Shown here piece by piece: positions 9,088-18,774 of a stretch of 24,284 nt of DNA; position 1 is the first letter of the stretch; each line of letters starts with the position of its first letter. The notes beneath the pieces are model-generated. The model ran no database searches. It saw nothing but the letters and a program-made list of their open reading frames with translations, and was not told the origin of the DNA. Source of the stretch: Elysia marginata. Its lineage: Eukaryota > Mollusca > Gastropoda > Plakobranchidae. The DNA lies in assembly GCA_019649035.1 (NCBI GenBank), contig BMAT01012524.1:113063-137346 (forward strand). The letters are read 5' to 3'. The translations under genes and the position numbers were made by a program.

Positions 9088-9740
9088 CATGCCAGTTGTG
9101 TGTGACAGCAGTTGATAGAAGATAAGGTTAGAGAGAAAGAAAAGGGAGGGTGGGGCTACCGATGACGCACATATTAAAGTGCGTGAAGATGTTGATAAAA
9201 GAGTTTTCCTCATTCAGTTGGGGTTATTGTATGCTGCAAAAAGAAACTCTCTCTACTCTGGAGTATAAAAACGTGTCTTTTTAGATTATATTTTGGTGTT
9301 TGGGTGAGATGATGAATGGTAGGCCTACTTGATATGAAATGAAAGTAATAATGACGTCAAGATGTTGTGAAGTTGTTTCATTACACATTGCGTTCTAATG
9401 TACAACGCACATTAATAAAGCCCAATTAGATCCGAATACAGCTTACAAAACACTTAGAATTTTCTTTTTGTAGCTTTATCTTGTCAAAGATAATGAAGAA
9501 TATTATAGAAACAATTGTTCCAAACCTGATAAAATAATAATTTTGCATTCTACGGGTGTAAGAGTGTAAGAGTGCCCCCAATGTTAACTGTTCCAGATGA
9601 GAATCTATTTCTTAATTTTATTAAGATAAATATATCCCATTCTATTCAATAGCAGTGCAATAGATTTGTTCCCAGAAAGGAGGGGAGAGCGAGAGAGAGA
9701 AAAGACTTGGTAAAAAAATAGTTAGCTATATATTAATATA
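9088..9740. other. Non-coding stretch
   Basis: No gene recognised. A TGACGTCA word lies at 9352-9359 and a short GA-rich run at about 9683-9702. Confidence 0.5.
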
Positions 9741-9741
9741 T

Positions 9742-9816
9742 AAATAGATAGATAGATAGATAGATCGATAGACAGACAGACAGATAGATAGATAGATAGA
9801 TAGATAGATAGGTAGA
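9742..9816. repeat. (GATA)n microsatellite
   Basis: A run of TAGA/GATA tetramers with a (GACA)n interruption in the middle. Confidence 0.97.
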
Positions 9817-9829
9817 TAGTTAGTTCATC

Positions 9830-11110
9830 AGGTAATAGGGAATGAGATTAGAGGTAAAACAAGAGTAACTTCCCTTTTCTAGAAGACAACACTCCAAAAT
9901 ACTATAGTGGTTATTGTAATCTAGACCTAGATTGTAGGGTAAGTTTCTTACTTTTATAAACGATTTGTCATCTAGAACTTAAAAGCTATAGAGCTAAATA
10001 AAAATTTTATGTTCAAAATAAATCTGTCGCATAAATTTTAAAAGATTGTAATATTTCTTTTCATAAGATAATGGAGTGACACCAGGAAAGTTCCGCTACT
10101 CTTGTTGAAATCTCATTCCCTATAAAACAAAACTCTAAAACGGTGGCAGAGAAAAAAAAACAACCCATTGCAAGGCTAACGTAATGAATCATCAACCAGG
10201 CATGAAAATTTATACGAGTGTAAAGAAAGGTAGAGAGGCTAACGGGCAGGCAGACTAAAAGGCAGAGATAGGAGAAGGAATACGAGGAAAAGGAGGCGGA
10301 GGGAGGAGAAATAAATAGAGAGAAGGAAGAAATAGAGAGGTTGCATACCAGGACAAGAAATGTTAGGTGCAGATACATGTATGTGGAAAGATACTGAGAC
10401 AATGAGATGAAACTGTGAAGAGGCCATCTAAGGTTTTATTGTCTTGTAGTCACAAGGGAATGAAAACATTCTGTTCTCATGCCACTGAAAAATCAGAAAC
10501 GGCTCAGTGCTGGAAATGAAGGGAAAGAAGCAAACTTTTCAAACACACACTTGATTGCCTCCCTTGTTTAAAGATCTTTTTCGAGCAGGTGCGAATGTGC
10601 AATTCTTTCTGTGTTCAAGCATGGGGCAATATAAAAACCGCTTAAAAACCTTTTTTTCCATTATTGCTACGAAATTCGCATGGCAAACTGGAAATTTGAT
10701 TTGAAACATTATAGAGCAATATATCAAAAGATTTCTTTACAAGTCGTTCTTCACAATGTACAAAAATATAGGTTTGTTGGTGACAAGAACTAAGGATGTC
10801 CGTAATTCCTAAATGATGCCATTTAGGCATTGGTTGTTTTTTTTTTTGCTATATTTCAAGATTAATTTAATCATTAATTTATGAAAGAAATAAACTTGCA
10901 TTTGAAAATCTATGAGATCTTTCTCGAAGACTTACGCTGTGTCGTCAAACATACTTTGTAGTTGCCTTTTTTTGCAGATTAGATCTGTTGGCAATTAGAT
11001 TATTTGGCGAGGTGAACTACGTCAATTCCATTCAGCCTGCATTAGGAAACTGTTTTAGCAACGAAGTCTTGAACATGATGCTCAATTGGCAAACAGATTA
11101 TTATTTATGA
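9830..11110. other. Non-coding stretch, partly purine-rich
   Basis: Purine-rich on plus at about 10215-10340. A CCTAAATG-ATGC-CATTTAGG hairpin lies at about 10808-10827. No gene recognised; the open frames on the minus strand are low-complexity or lack domain signals. Confidence 0.5.
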
Positions 11111-11113
11111 ACA

Positions 11114-11129
11114 TGAGAGAGAGAGAGAA

Positions 11130-11168
<39 letters not shown>
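11114..11168. repeat. (GA)n microsatellite
   Basis: GAGAGA tract with occasional AAA interruptions. Confidence 0.97.
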
Positions 11169-11257
11169 TAATAGTGTACTTTACTATAATGTTCATAATG
11201 TTTGAAACTGCCCGCATGAATGAACATTGCTTATTTTCAATACGTGTTCTAATGTAA

Positions 11258-11293
11258 CCTTGTATTGATTGAATAAACTTGAAACTTGAAACA
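11258..11293 (+). mobile_element. LINE-type 3' tail fragment
   Basis: TTGAATAAACTTGAAACTTGAAACATG has the look of a non-LTR retrotransposon 3' end: a polyadenylation-like AATAAA followed by short (TTGAAAC)n tandem repeats instead of poly(A). No coding part is seen upstream, so this would be a very short 5'-truncated copy, or chance. Confidence 0.35.
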
Positions 11294-11473
11294 TGAATTT
11301 TGAGCCTGTTTCGTAGAGCAGAACCACTGCTTAGGGTCGAAATCCTTGACGACATATTGGGATAAGACCCACAAAGTAAATCAATCCTAGTAGCTTTTGG
11401 TACGTGAATCCACTCTTCCTTTGGCTACTAAGTTTTCTTACGCATATATCAGTTAGCGTGCTTGACATTATAA

Positions 11474-11483
11474 GGCCCTAACT
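11474..11483. repeat. Target-site duplication, left copy
   Basis: GGCCCTAACT, repeated exactly at 11952-11961 on the other side of the LINE remnant. Its position at the edge of the (ACTC)n tail fits a target-site duplication. Confidence 0.7.
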
Positions 11484-11951
11484 CACTCACTCACTCACTC
11501 ATCCTGGCAGTGGCATGTCTGTGTGGACGTTGCCTCCCGAACCCTCCGTCTAAACACCTCCCTCTTCTGGGCTTCTCTGCCAGCTTCTGTGGAGCTTATC
11601 TGTAGCTAGTCCTTAATGTCTTCAGTCCATCTTCTTGTTGGTCGGCCTTTCCTTCNNNNNNNNNNNNNNNNNNNNNNNNNNNNNNNNNNNNNNNNNNNNN
11701 NNNNNNNNNNNNNNNNNNNNNNNNNNNNNNNNNNNNNNNNNNNNNNNNNNNNNNNNNNNNNNNNNNNNNNNNNNNNNNNNNNNNNNNNNNNNNNNNNNNN
11801 NNNNNNNNNNNNNNNNNNNNNGCATCCTCCTATAGCATTTCATTTCAAAAGCGTTGATTTTCTTTTCATTCTGCTGTTGTCAAGGTCCATCCTTCGCACC
11901 CATAGATGGCTGTTGGAAATATGCATGCTCTAACGATTTTCAACTTTGTTT
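11484..11951 (-). mobile_element. 5'-truncated RTE-like LINE copy, dead
   Basis: Read on the minus strand it starts at 11951 with TKLKIVRACIF, PTAIYGCEGWTLTTA, then after a one-base frameshift QNEKKINAFEMKCYRRM. The N gap follows, then GRPTRRWTEDIKD, a stop where relatives have Trp (TAG for TGG), and LQISSTEAGREAQKREVF with RRRVRE. This is the C-terminal part of an RTE-type reverse transcriptase ORF (thumb and tail, the region with conserved YGCExWTL and CYRRM). The ORF stop is followed by (GAGT)n, a tetranucleotide 3' tail instead of poly(A). The 10-bp direct repeats on both sides mark the insertion. Expected spacing between CYRRM and GRP is about 55-60 residues, in line with the 166-base gap. 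Confidence 0.88.
11656..11821. other. Assembly gap (166 N)
   Basis: An unbroken run of N inside the LINE remnant. Reading frames across it have no meaning. Confidence 1.
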
Positions 11952-11961
11952 GGCCCTAACT
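11952..11961. repeat. Target-site duplication, right copy
   Basis: GGCCCTAACT, identical to 11474-11483, at the 5'-truncation point of the LINE. Confidence 0.7.
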
Positions 11962-11964
11962 AAC

Positions 11965-12540
11965 TGGCTAAAAAAAAGTCTGATTTATTGCTAGAATGTA
12001 ATTGTTTTGTTGATTTAACGATTTACAAAAGGATCTCCTCAAATAAATCTTCCTTTCACTAAACGCATTGTTTCATAATCTCCTATATATATCTGACAAA
12101 GCCTCAAGTTTGGAATGAAATTACGATAATCATCTCCTCTGGTGTTTGTTTCTTAACTCGACTTCCTGTGTGTGTGTAATGATCTGCTGAAAACACACGC
12201 GCAGTTCAATCTTGTGTGTAATTTATTTAGCTTTCATAAGTTTCCCTTTTCGTTACGTTCATGCCAAAGACTTTAAAGCTAAATAATCTCAAACACTCGT
12301 TGCCAAGCGTTGCTAAAATACCCTCAGTCTGCACAACGTCAACCGAGTCAAGAATATAGGTTGGTCTAGACCTAGAGGAAATGATTGCGCATTTTGTAGC
12401 ATGGTTTGGACAGAAGAACAAAGTAAGCAAACGATAGTCTTGTCAGCATTTAGTATCTAAATTCATAATTTGAACAAAATCGCATTTTCTTATTCATTGT
12501 TTTTTTCAGCAATTATTATTATTGATTAGATCGACTCAGA
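11965..12540. other. Non-coding stretch
   Basis: No gene recognised. A short (GT)n run lies at about 12168-12176. Confidence 0.5.
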
Positions 12541-12807
12541 TCGCCGCCAAGCAAAACAGGTCACGTGTGTAGCTGAACCGCTGTTTCAATCAGTGTGAAA
12601 TCTGTGGTCTGGATATTCCACAGGGGAAATATCTCAAGATGGCAGACTATCAAGTTATAGACACAAAGCTGACAGAGAAAAACAATGTCAAACCAGAACA
12701 AAGTAATGTCTATAGTGCCAACAGCCTGCTGCTCAATGAGATAGAATTTATTCTTACTGACAGATCTAGCTCAAGAAATGTAGTTTGTGTTAGAGAGTAT
12801 TATGCAA

Positions 12808-12834
12808 TGACGTCAGTACATGGAGCTATAAATA
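12808..12834 (+). promoter_or_regulatory. CRE plus TATA promoter-like pair
   Basis: A full palindromic cAMP-response element TGACGTCA at 12808-12815 lies 11 bp before TATAAATA at 12827-12834. Upstream, near 12559-12566, is GTCACGTG, an E-box-type word. This arrangement resembles CRE-driven polymerase II promoters such as those of neuropeptide genes. Transcription would start near 12860. No convincing exon follows within the next 500 bases, so a target gene is not identified. Confidence 0.25.
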
Positions 12835-12914
12835 AATATCCACTGCTACAGAGCTCACGGTTGACAAATAAATGGCTGACATTCCGCATAACAATAATTA
12901 ATTTGGCAGCGTAG

Positions 12915-14394
12915 AATCAGCTGTTCACAACTCAATGAAGACGCGGTGGAGACGCGTTCATTAGCTTAACGAACTAAAAATTGCATCCATCCCAAGTGCT
13001 AATGGTTTTTAGGATCCATATTTGTTGTCCTTAATGTTCACAAGATTTTCAGTTCATCCCGCTTAAGTTGAAGGGTTTGGGAGCAGCTAATTTAGTTCGA
13101 AATATCATAACTTCCAGTTAAAGGACAGTTGACCAAGAAAAAATACCACTTGGAATTAAAAATTAGATTCGAATTGTCCCTCGACACTTTGATGGGTTAA
13201 TAGAAATATATCGAGATCGACTACTGCATTCTAAAAGTCACTCTTCGACGAAATAAAGGTAGCGATATTGATATATTTCTTTCGACCTGGCAAAATCTGG
13301 AGGGACCGCAGTTGTTCAAGAGTGCCGACATATGAACGCCCTTGCTAGCAGGGTAGTTTTACTGCACCAACTTGGACTCCTCCACTTTGTATCTCACCCA
13401 TAAGAGGGCCTCCCGTTGTCTCGGTTTTCTGCAATGTCTCGAAGTTTGTCTAGGTCTTTTTTGTAATGACAATCTCAGTATTTTTGTTCAGAGAATTTTT
13501 AGCTCATTGTTCATGGTCTTTTTTAATGTTAAAGAAAGTTATCTTGCTCGCAAAGTTTTGTAGGTCTTTGTTTAAAGTAAATGATAGGAGTGTCTCAATG
13601 GTTCTGATCCGGGTCACGTGGATCTTGGGAAACACCGACCTCTTCCGCCTTCTTCGTGCAGATTGCGCACTCCTTTGTGTGCCCCAATAGAAACAAAATA
13701 TTAAGCGGCTTTAAAAAAACACTTTTCGAGCACTTTTGGTACATAATTTCGCACCAATAGTGAGAACCAGTGGTAGATAAGGCCAGAACCATTGGTAGGT
13801 TCTTGTCCTTGGCAGAACTGCATATTCTCGTTTTCAGACATATACTGATTTCGCCATATAATAGAATAATCTGTATAACCAAACAGCAAAAGCTATACTC
13901 AAAACCACATAAACTGGTGTTGTTTTTTTAAGCTGATTAAGCTGCCGTTCACTGAAATTCACCTCTCCTTATAAGCGTTCTTCGTGCAGGCTTAGGGGAC
14001 GTAAAACTTGTAAAAGCAAAGTCACGGCAATTCACCGTTTTTTTTCCTCTAAAGCTGGCTCTGCAAACTCAAGAGAAGGGCCTAAATCATTATAAGAAAA
14101 AAAAACTAAACCAACATGATAAAATCTCTGCCGGTTTCATGAAAAACATAATTTATAATATTGTCATGAAATTTCTGCAATCAAGCTTATTTGATAAGAA
14201 AAGAGAATTCTGAGCCATATTTATCATTGTCATTTCCTTATCTAAAATAAAAGACGTTGTGGGCTGGGTGAAAATAGAATAGAGCATTAACTTCGTAGGT
14301 GACGATCTTGTTGATTCTCTCTTATTTTTAACCTATTGCTGCTAAAAATCTTTTTTGCGAGGGTTGATATAGTTCTGCATAAAATACCCTCTTT
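12915..14394. other. Non-coding stretch, possible LINE relic
   Basis: No gene recognised. Around 13455-13395 the minus strand reads KKDLDKLRDIAENRDN, which faintly resembles the C-terminal tail of LINE ORFs, but with no supporting neighbours. The segment at about 13595-13690 is GC-richer without a recognisable product. Confidence 0.4.
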
Positions 14395-14680
14395 ACTTGG
14401 CGTCACGGTCTAGTGGTAGACGCTCGACTTTCTGGGGTTTGAGTCCTGAAGTTTAATCCTTTAGAAAAGATAATTGCACACATTTCTTCACCTAACTAAT
14501 GCGTAAAAGGAGTACCCGACTATAGGCAGTGGAAGATGTTGTCAGAGGGCTAGGTTGCTGCGCTTTACTTGCTGCTCCACTGTGAGTTCAGAAGGCAATT
14601 GGTCGGTAACGGCCTGTCGTGAAACACTTGTAAAGCGCTTAGAGCATATTGTTGGATTAGGCGCTATTTAGAAAACGCTC
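14395..14680 (+). mobile_element. tRNA-derived SINE
   Basis: The head has an A-box-like CGGTCTAGTGG at 14406-14416 and a B-box-like GGTTTGAGTCC at 14436-14446, 20 bp between them as in tRNAs. A central region of about 150 bp (GGCAGTGGAAG to GGCCTGTCGTG) follows. The tail has TAAAGCGCTTAGAGC at about 14631-14645 and AGGCGCTATTTAGAAAA at about 14659-14675. Paired AGCGCTT ... GCGCTAT motifs followed by AT-rich sequence are a common animal SINE/LINE 3' tail. Length near 290 bp suits a SINE. Decay of the B box (C to T) suggests an old copy. Confidence 0.72.
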
Positions 14681-14689
14681 CTAACTTTC

Positions 14690-15470
14690 AGTTTACAATA
14701 AGCTAACTCGATATTGTATTTGTTTTTATAATTATTTCACTTACAGCCTGAGAACACAGGATATTTTAGTTCCTACATTTTCCCAGGATCAGCGGTAATT
14801 ACTCGGTACAACTTACGAGACCAGGGTGTCAGTTATTTTTATCCAAGTACATCTTCGGGCAATATTTCGGCGTTTGAACCTTAGCTATACAGGTTTGAGC
14901 CAGTATTATTTTTTCTTTTCTTAGCTTATCCTGCTCAGCTGTTCTCAAAACCGGACACTCTACATCTTTCTTACAAAGCTCACCTCTGGTTGTTTTTAAA
15001 TCTGGTATATTCGATAATTTGGTATTCGCTTTATTTCCTGTCGCTCTCATTAACGCACGACGACTTCAGAACCGTATCGATAAGGAAATTAGTTGACAGA
15101 GAGACAGAGAGAGAGAGATATCCAGGTTTACGCTAGAAGACAACCGCGCACTTTAAGTGACACCAGTTTAAAAAAGACTAGTATATCATACTTATGCTTC
15201 TAATCATTCAGCCCTGTTGAAAAGAACTATTTTCTAGTCTCAAAATCGAATAGCCAATTTTGGATAACTAAACGGTCCAAATGAGACGAGAAATCGAATC
15301 TGTTTTCGGTGTTGCCCGGGACAAGAACAGACCATGCAGCAAACTGCTGCTGTTGCAACTCAAGTACCAACAAACTATTCTAGATCCAGCACTCTGCGGC
15401 GAAGCTGGTAAAACTAACATAAACAGAATCAAGGGCCCTTGCCGTAATTATAGCCAGCTAATCCTTGTTT
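14690..15470. other. Non-coding stretch
   Basis: No gene recognised. A short (GA)n run lies at about 15096-15118. The open frame at 15281-15478 has no family resemblance. Confidence 0.5.
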
Positions 15471-15475
15471 TGTGT

Positions 15476-15483
15476 TGACGTCA
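15476..15483. promoter_or_regulatory. CRE palindrome TGACGTCA
   Basis: A full CRE octamer next to a relatively CpG-rich block at about 15480-15620 (GCGCGCACTAATTAAACG). No TATA box or exon is seen close by, so promoter function is only a possibility. Confidence 0.2.
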
Positions 15484-15659
15484 TTGGGGATTAGTCTCGC
15501 ATTGGTGGGTCTATCCGAAATCCCTTCAATCTTGTCAATCAATGACCGTCGGAATTTTCCGCAAATTACAGCCCTTGCGCGCACTAATTAAACGTTGGGG
15601 ACGGAGCTGAGGTAATTGTGCATTAATTTTACAATGCAGTTTTGTCCACGTTCTGGAGT

Positions 15660-16490
15660 TCTTAAAGGGGGGGGCGGGTGGGGTGGGGTGGGGTTGAGCC
15701 TACGGGAAATATACAATGAGAAGACATCTCTGATACTCCAATCTTTGATAAAAAGAAAACAATTTTAAAGTTTTGCTTATTTTAGGTACAATTAAGGGAG
15801 TCGTTCAGAGAGATAGATGAAAAGCCGTAGAGGGATTAAGGAGATTATAGACAGATTAACGGGCATGCTAACTAATTAGTCAACCTTTTGACCTTCACAG
15901 GCAGCGGGTTGAGAATGTTATTCTTGCAGCGGGAAGGGCCTGAAAGAACAGGACGTGTAATTCTAGTGGTGCAATTATCGTCTCTCATGTTGTGAATGTC
16001 GAGTTTTATTAGTTTGGTTTTGTTTTATTCATTTTAATGTTTCTCGTCAACCTATTATTAGTGGTTAATCTGAAGTGCTGGGAGATACCTTGTTGTTTGG
16101 GTCTTTTTATGAGCTACGGACCATTGTGAGACTTATGTGACAATTATGTGAGATAATTATTGTCAGCTTAATAAAAAAAAATGTTGAAAACTTTGTTTGT
16201 AAGAGTTTTGGTCTCGGCATTGATTAGCTTGTTTTTAACAGAATTTGAGCTGTTTTATCTCCTTAACAGATTTTGTTTTGGAATTTGTGGTGAGATATAC
16301 AGAGCGTAGGGGTTGCGATAAAGAGAGTGGATACACAGGAAAGAGAAATAATGAAGAATGGAAAACAAACTGTAGAGGGAGGAAATGTAGGAGGGGAAAA
16401 AAGGAGGGGGGACATAGGGTACGATCGAGGGGAGAAACAAAAAACATAAAGAGTGAGAAAGGAAAGAGGGAAATGTATAAAAGGACTAGA
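15660..16490. other. G-run and non-coding stretch
   Basis: A G-rich run GGGGGGGGCGGGTGGGGTGG at about 15666-15685 could fold as a G-quadruplex. The rest to about 16350 shows no gene. From 16350 the plus strand becomes purine-rich. Confidence 0.5.
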
Positions 16491-16690
16491 GAAAGGTGGC
16501 GGGGGAAGAGAGAGGGCGGGAGAGATGAAGAGGAAGAAGTTGATAGAGAGAAGAGAGAAAGTGAAAGATAGAGATGAGGGAGAGTGTGCGCCTGAGAAAT
16601 AGAGAAGGAGAGAGAGAGAAAGAGAGAGATGAAGAGGAACGAGTTGATCGACGGAGGAGAGAGGGGGACAGACAGAAATAAGCGAGTGTG
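16490..16690. repeat. Degenerate (GA)n purine tract
   Basis: Long purine-rich tract on plus (GAGAGAG with A and G runs). Charged Arg/Glu/Lys frames on plus and Ser/Leu/Pro frames on minus are repeat artefacts. An internal near-duplication of GATGAAGAGGAA...GTTGAT occurs at about 16525 and 16628. Confidence 0.85.
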
Positions 16691-16701
16691 TGCGTCTGAG
16701 A

Positions 16702-17013
16702 AAAAAAAATTGGTTGGTTGGTTGAATTCTAACGTCCCAGTCAATTACAAAGTTATATCAGAGATGGCGCTTGAGACAATTGAAAGCGTGCTGCCACACT
16801 GTGATCTAAGGAGCGTTTGCGTACACCACACCCAGTCACATTATCCTGACACCGGGCCGACCAGACTTAGCACTAAATCCATAATGCCAGACACCAGGCG
16901 GATCAGCTACTAATACCAATTTTAAAGTCCTTGGTTTGAATCGGCCGGGGATCTAACCACACACCTCCCGATCTCCGAGCGAGTGTCTTACCGCCAGGCC
17001 ACAGAAGCGGTAA
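16702..17013 (-). mobile_element. tRNA-derived SINE with (AACC)n tail
   Basis: On the minus strand from about 17013: an A-box-like TGGCCTGGCGGTAAGACACT, then a B-box-like GGTTAGATCCC, a body with TCTGGCATTATGGATTTAGT and GTGTCAGGATAATGTGACTG, and the end TTGACTGGGACGTTAGAATT followed by CAACCAACCAACCAA and a T run. Head, body and a GGGACGTTA plus short tandem repeat end match the architecture of molluscan tRNA-derived SINEs. Length is about 300 bp, so this may be a near full-length copy. Confidence 0.82.
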
Positions 17014-17061
17014 GAGAGAGAGAGGGAGAGAGAGAGAGAGAGAGGGAGAGAGAGAGAGAGT
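17011..17061. repeat. (GA)n microsatellite
   Basis: AGAGAGAGAGGGAGAGA tract directly abutting the 5' side of the SINE. Confidence 0.95.
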
Positions 17062-17139
17062 GAGATTGATTGGTTGAACGTGAGCTGTCCTATTATTATG
17101 AAACAGCCAATAATACCCCACTCGACACTGACTTAAACA

Positions 17140-17494
17140 AACAGCTAACCTGGTAGATCTAGACCTGGCGGCCATGCAGGAAACTAGCGGCCGCTCTCAA
17201 TCAGTTCTCACTCGCCTGCCAACCCGCTCAGCTACAGCAGTTAGTCACCGCTGTAGACGGGAGAGCAGCCACATTGAGGGCCAGAAGTTACTTGCAGGTT
17301 GTCGTTCTTGCTGCTGCAGGCTCCACTCCCGATAAACTTCATCGATTACGTTAACTTTCTACCTCTTCGCTGGCTAAGTGTGGAGACTGTTATTTAAGAT
17401 GGTTATAATTAAGCTGAGTATTAGAGACCATTGCTTACCAAACTGACGCTACTGACTGCGAGCGAAAGGACATTATAAAATTTTCAAAACACTG
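17140..17494 (+). other. Candidate untranslated first exon / CpG-richer block
   Basis: 17140-17350 is more CpG- and GC-rich than its surroundings (GCGGCC, CGCCTG, CCCGCTC). It is followed at 17495-17500 by a consensus donor, CTG|GTGAGT, leading into T-rich sequence. This could be a 5' exon of a plus-strand gene whose remaining exons are not seen here. No TATA box, open frame or downstream acceptor was recognised, so confidence is low. Confidence 0.2.
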
Positions 17495-17500
17495 GTGAGT

Positions 17501-17914
17501 GACGGGTTTTTTTTTCATTTGTTTAAACAATGCTTTTTTTTTCTTCAAGCTCATATTTTCAAAAAGATCTTTTTGATAGAAATGCTGAGGATGTTTCAAA
17601 AATTACAACATTGCGCTACAAAAGTTACTTTGCTCGGATAATATTTTGTGTAAAATATTAATTTTTGACTTGCGTTCAGGGCAATTGAGTCGGAAGTCAA
17701 AATATTTATATTTGGGAAACGCTATTATGTCTTCTTTTCCTCTGCAATATTTTACCTAAACAAAAGTTTTAATATATTTCCTCAAAATATGAATAATCTA
17801 AGATATTATAATTAGAAGTTGGAGAAAATGTTTGTTAAAAGTGAACTTATTTAACTTTTTCATGATTGAAAGATTTTAAAAGTGTGAAACTAGCAGTGGA
17901 GATAATTAGGCTTT
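17501..17914. other. Non-coding stretch
   Basis: AT-rich sequence with no supported feature. Confidence 0.5.
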
Positions 17915-18040
17915 TTAGCGGGAATGCCCGAAATGTCTGCCCTTAGTATGATTCGAACCTTCGACTTATAGATGCTTAGGCACCCACCGCCTTGCCACTT
18001 AGAGAAACACAGCTTAAACCATGTCGCCATTACGCTCCTT
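17915..18040 (-). mobile_element. tRNA-derived SINE head, related to 4575-4700
   Basis: The minus strand has the leader GCGACATGGTTTAAGCTGTG, an A-region TCTAAGTGGCAAGGCGGTGG, and B box GGTTCGAATCA at 17959-17949. The same order and many identical bases occur at 4700-4575 (GACATG, TAAGCT, TTTCT, AGT-GCA, TAAGTCGA-GGTTCGAATC), so these are two dispersed members of one family. The 3' part, towards 17880, is short or diverged. Confidence 0.75.
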
Positions 18041-18530
18041 AAACATTTTATGGATGTTTAAATGAAAATTAATTCTATATCTGTCAACAACACTTGGCTC
18101 ATTTCATGTCATAATTATGTAACTCTTGATCTCTCCAAAAATCAATCATTGAAGACATCAATGCCTTGTATAAGTGTGAATGTGTCTCCTTCTTCTGTTT
18201 TTCCTCCTTTTTCTTTTAACTTTCTTTCCCTCTTTCTTTTTTCTATTGTTTTTTATTGGGAAACATGTTAATCTAATCCACAAAATACCATACAGGAAAC
18301 CTTTTATTGTGTTTTCATAATTTTCTTTTCAAAACGAAAACTGAACTTGCCAGCACTATAAATAGAAAAGATTAAAGCAAAGTGCCAGGCCGTTAATATC
18401 TTGATAGAAATATTCTGACCCTGTATTTTGTTATTTAGCCAACCTTAGCAGATATGCATTAGAACGGTTTCGTCCGTCAAGTTATCATCCGTGGGTTAAA
18501 TAGACAAAACTGGCGGGACAAAGACGATAA
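18041..18530. other. Non-coding stretch
   Basis: The T-rich block at about 18190-18260 encodes only low-complexity frames. No gene recognised. Confidence 0.5.
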
Positions 18531-18532
18531 CT

Positions 18533-18771
18533 GTAAAAGTAACAAACATTATTGACAACAGAAATAATAAAGTAAAAGTAACAAACTTTATTGACAACAG
18601 AAATAAGAAAGTAAAAGTAACAGACATTATTGACAACAGAAATAAGAAAGTAAAAGTAACAAACATTATTGGCAACAGAAATAATAAAGTAAAAGTAACA
18701 AACATTATTGACATCAGAAATAATAAAGTAAAAGTAACAAACATTATTGACAACAGAAATAATAAAGTAAA
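18533..18771. repeat. 39-bp minisatellite, six copies
   Basis: Unit GTAAAAGTAACAAACATTAT plus TGACAACAGAAATAATAAA, starting at 18533, 18572, 18611, 18650, 18689 and 18728, with few differences between copies. Because 39 is a multiple of three, the minus strand stays open and gives a hydrophobic 13-residue repeat. I regard this as an artefact. Confidence 0.95.
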
Positions 18772-18774
18772 TTC

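Noticed and set aside
11616..11933. Frames crossing the N run
   Set aside because: The sequence is unknown there, so the translations are meaningless.
12639..12914. 91-residue frame starting MADYQVIDTKL with a fair ATG context
   Set aside because: No recognisable domain, AT-driven composition, and it overlaps the CRE/TATA pair. No splice sites or coding texture to support it.
13390..13460. LINE-like KKDLDKLRDIAENRDN on the minus strand
   Set aside because: Too short and isolated, and the next residues do not continue the pattern. Mentioned only as a possible relic.
14400..14450. A functional tRNA gene
   Set aside because: The A and B boxes are present but no acceptor-stem pairing or complete cloverleaf is seen, and the flanks show a SINE body and tail.
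16235..16744. Long frames on both strands of the purine-rich tract
   Set aside because: Low-complexity composition produces open frames on both strands at once. No conserved sequence.
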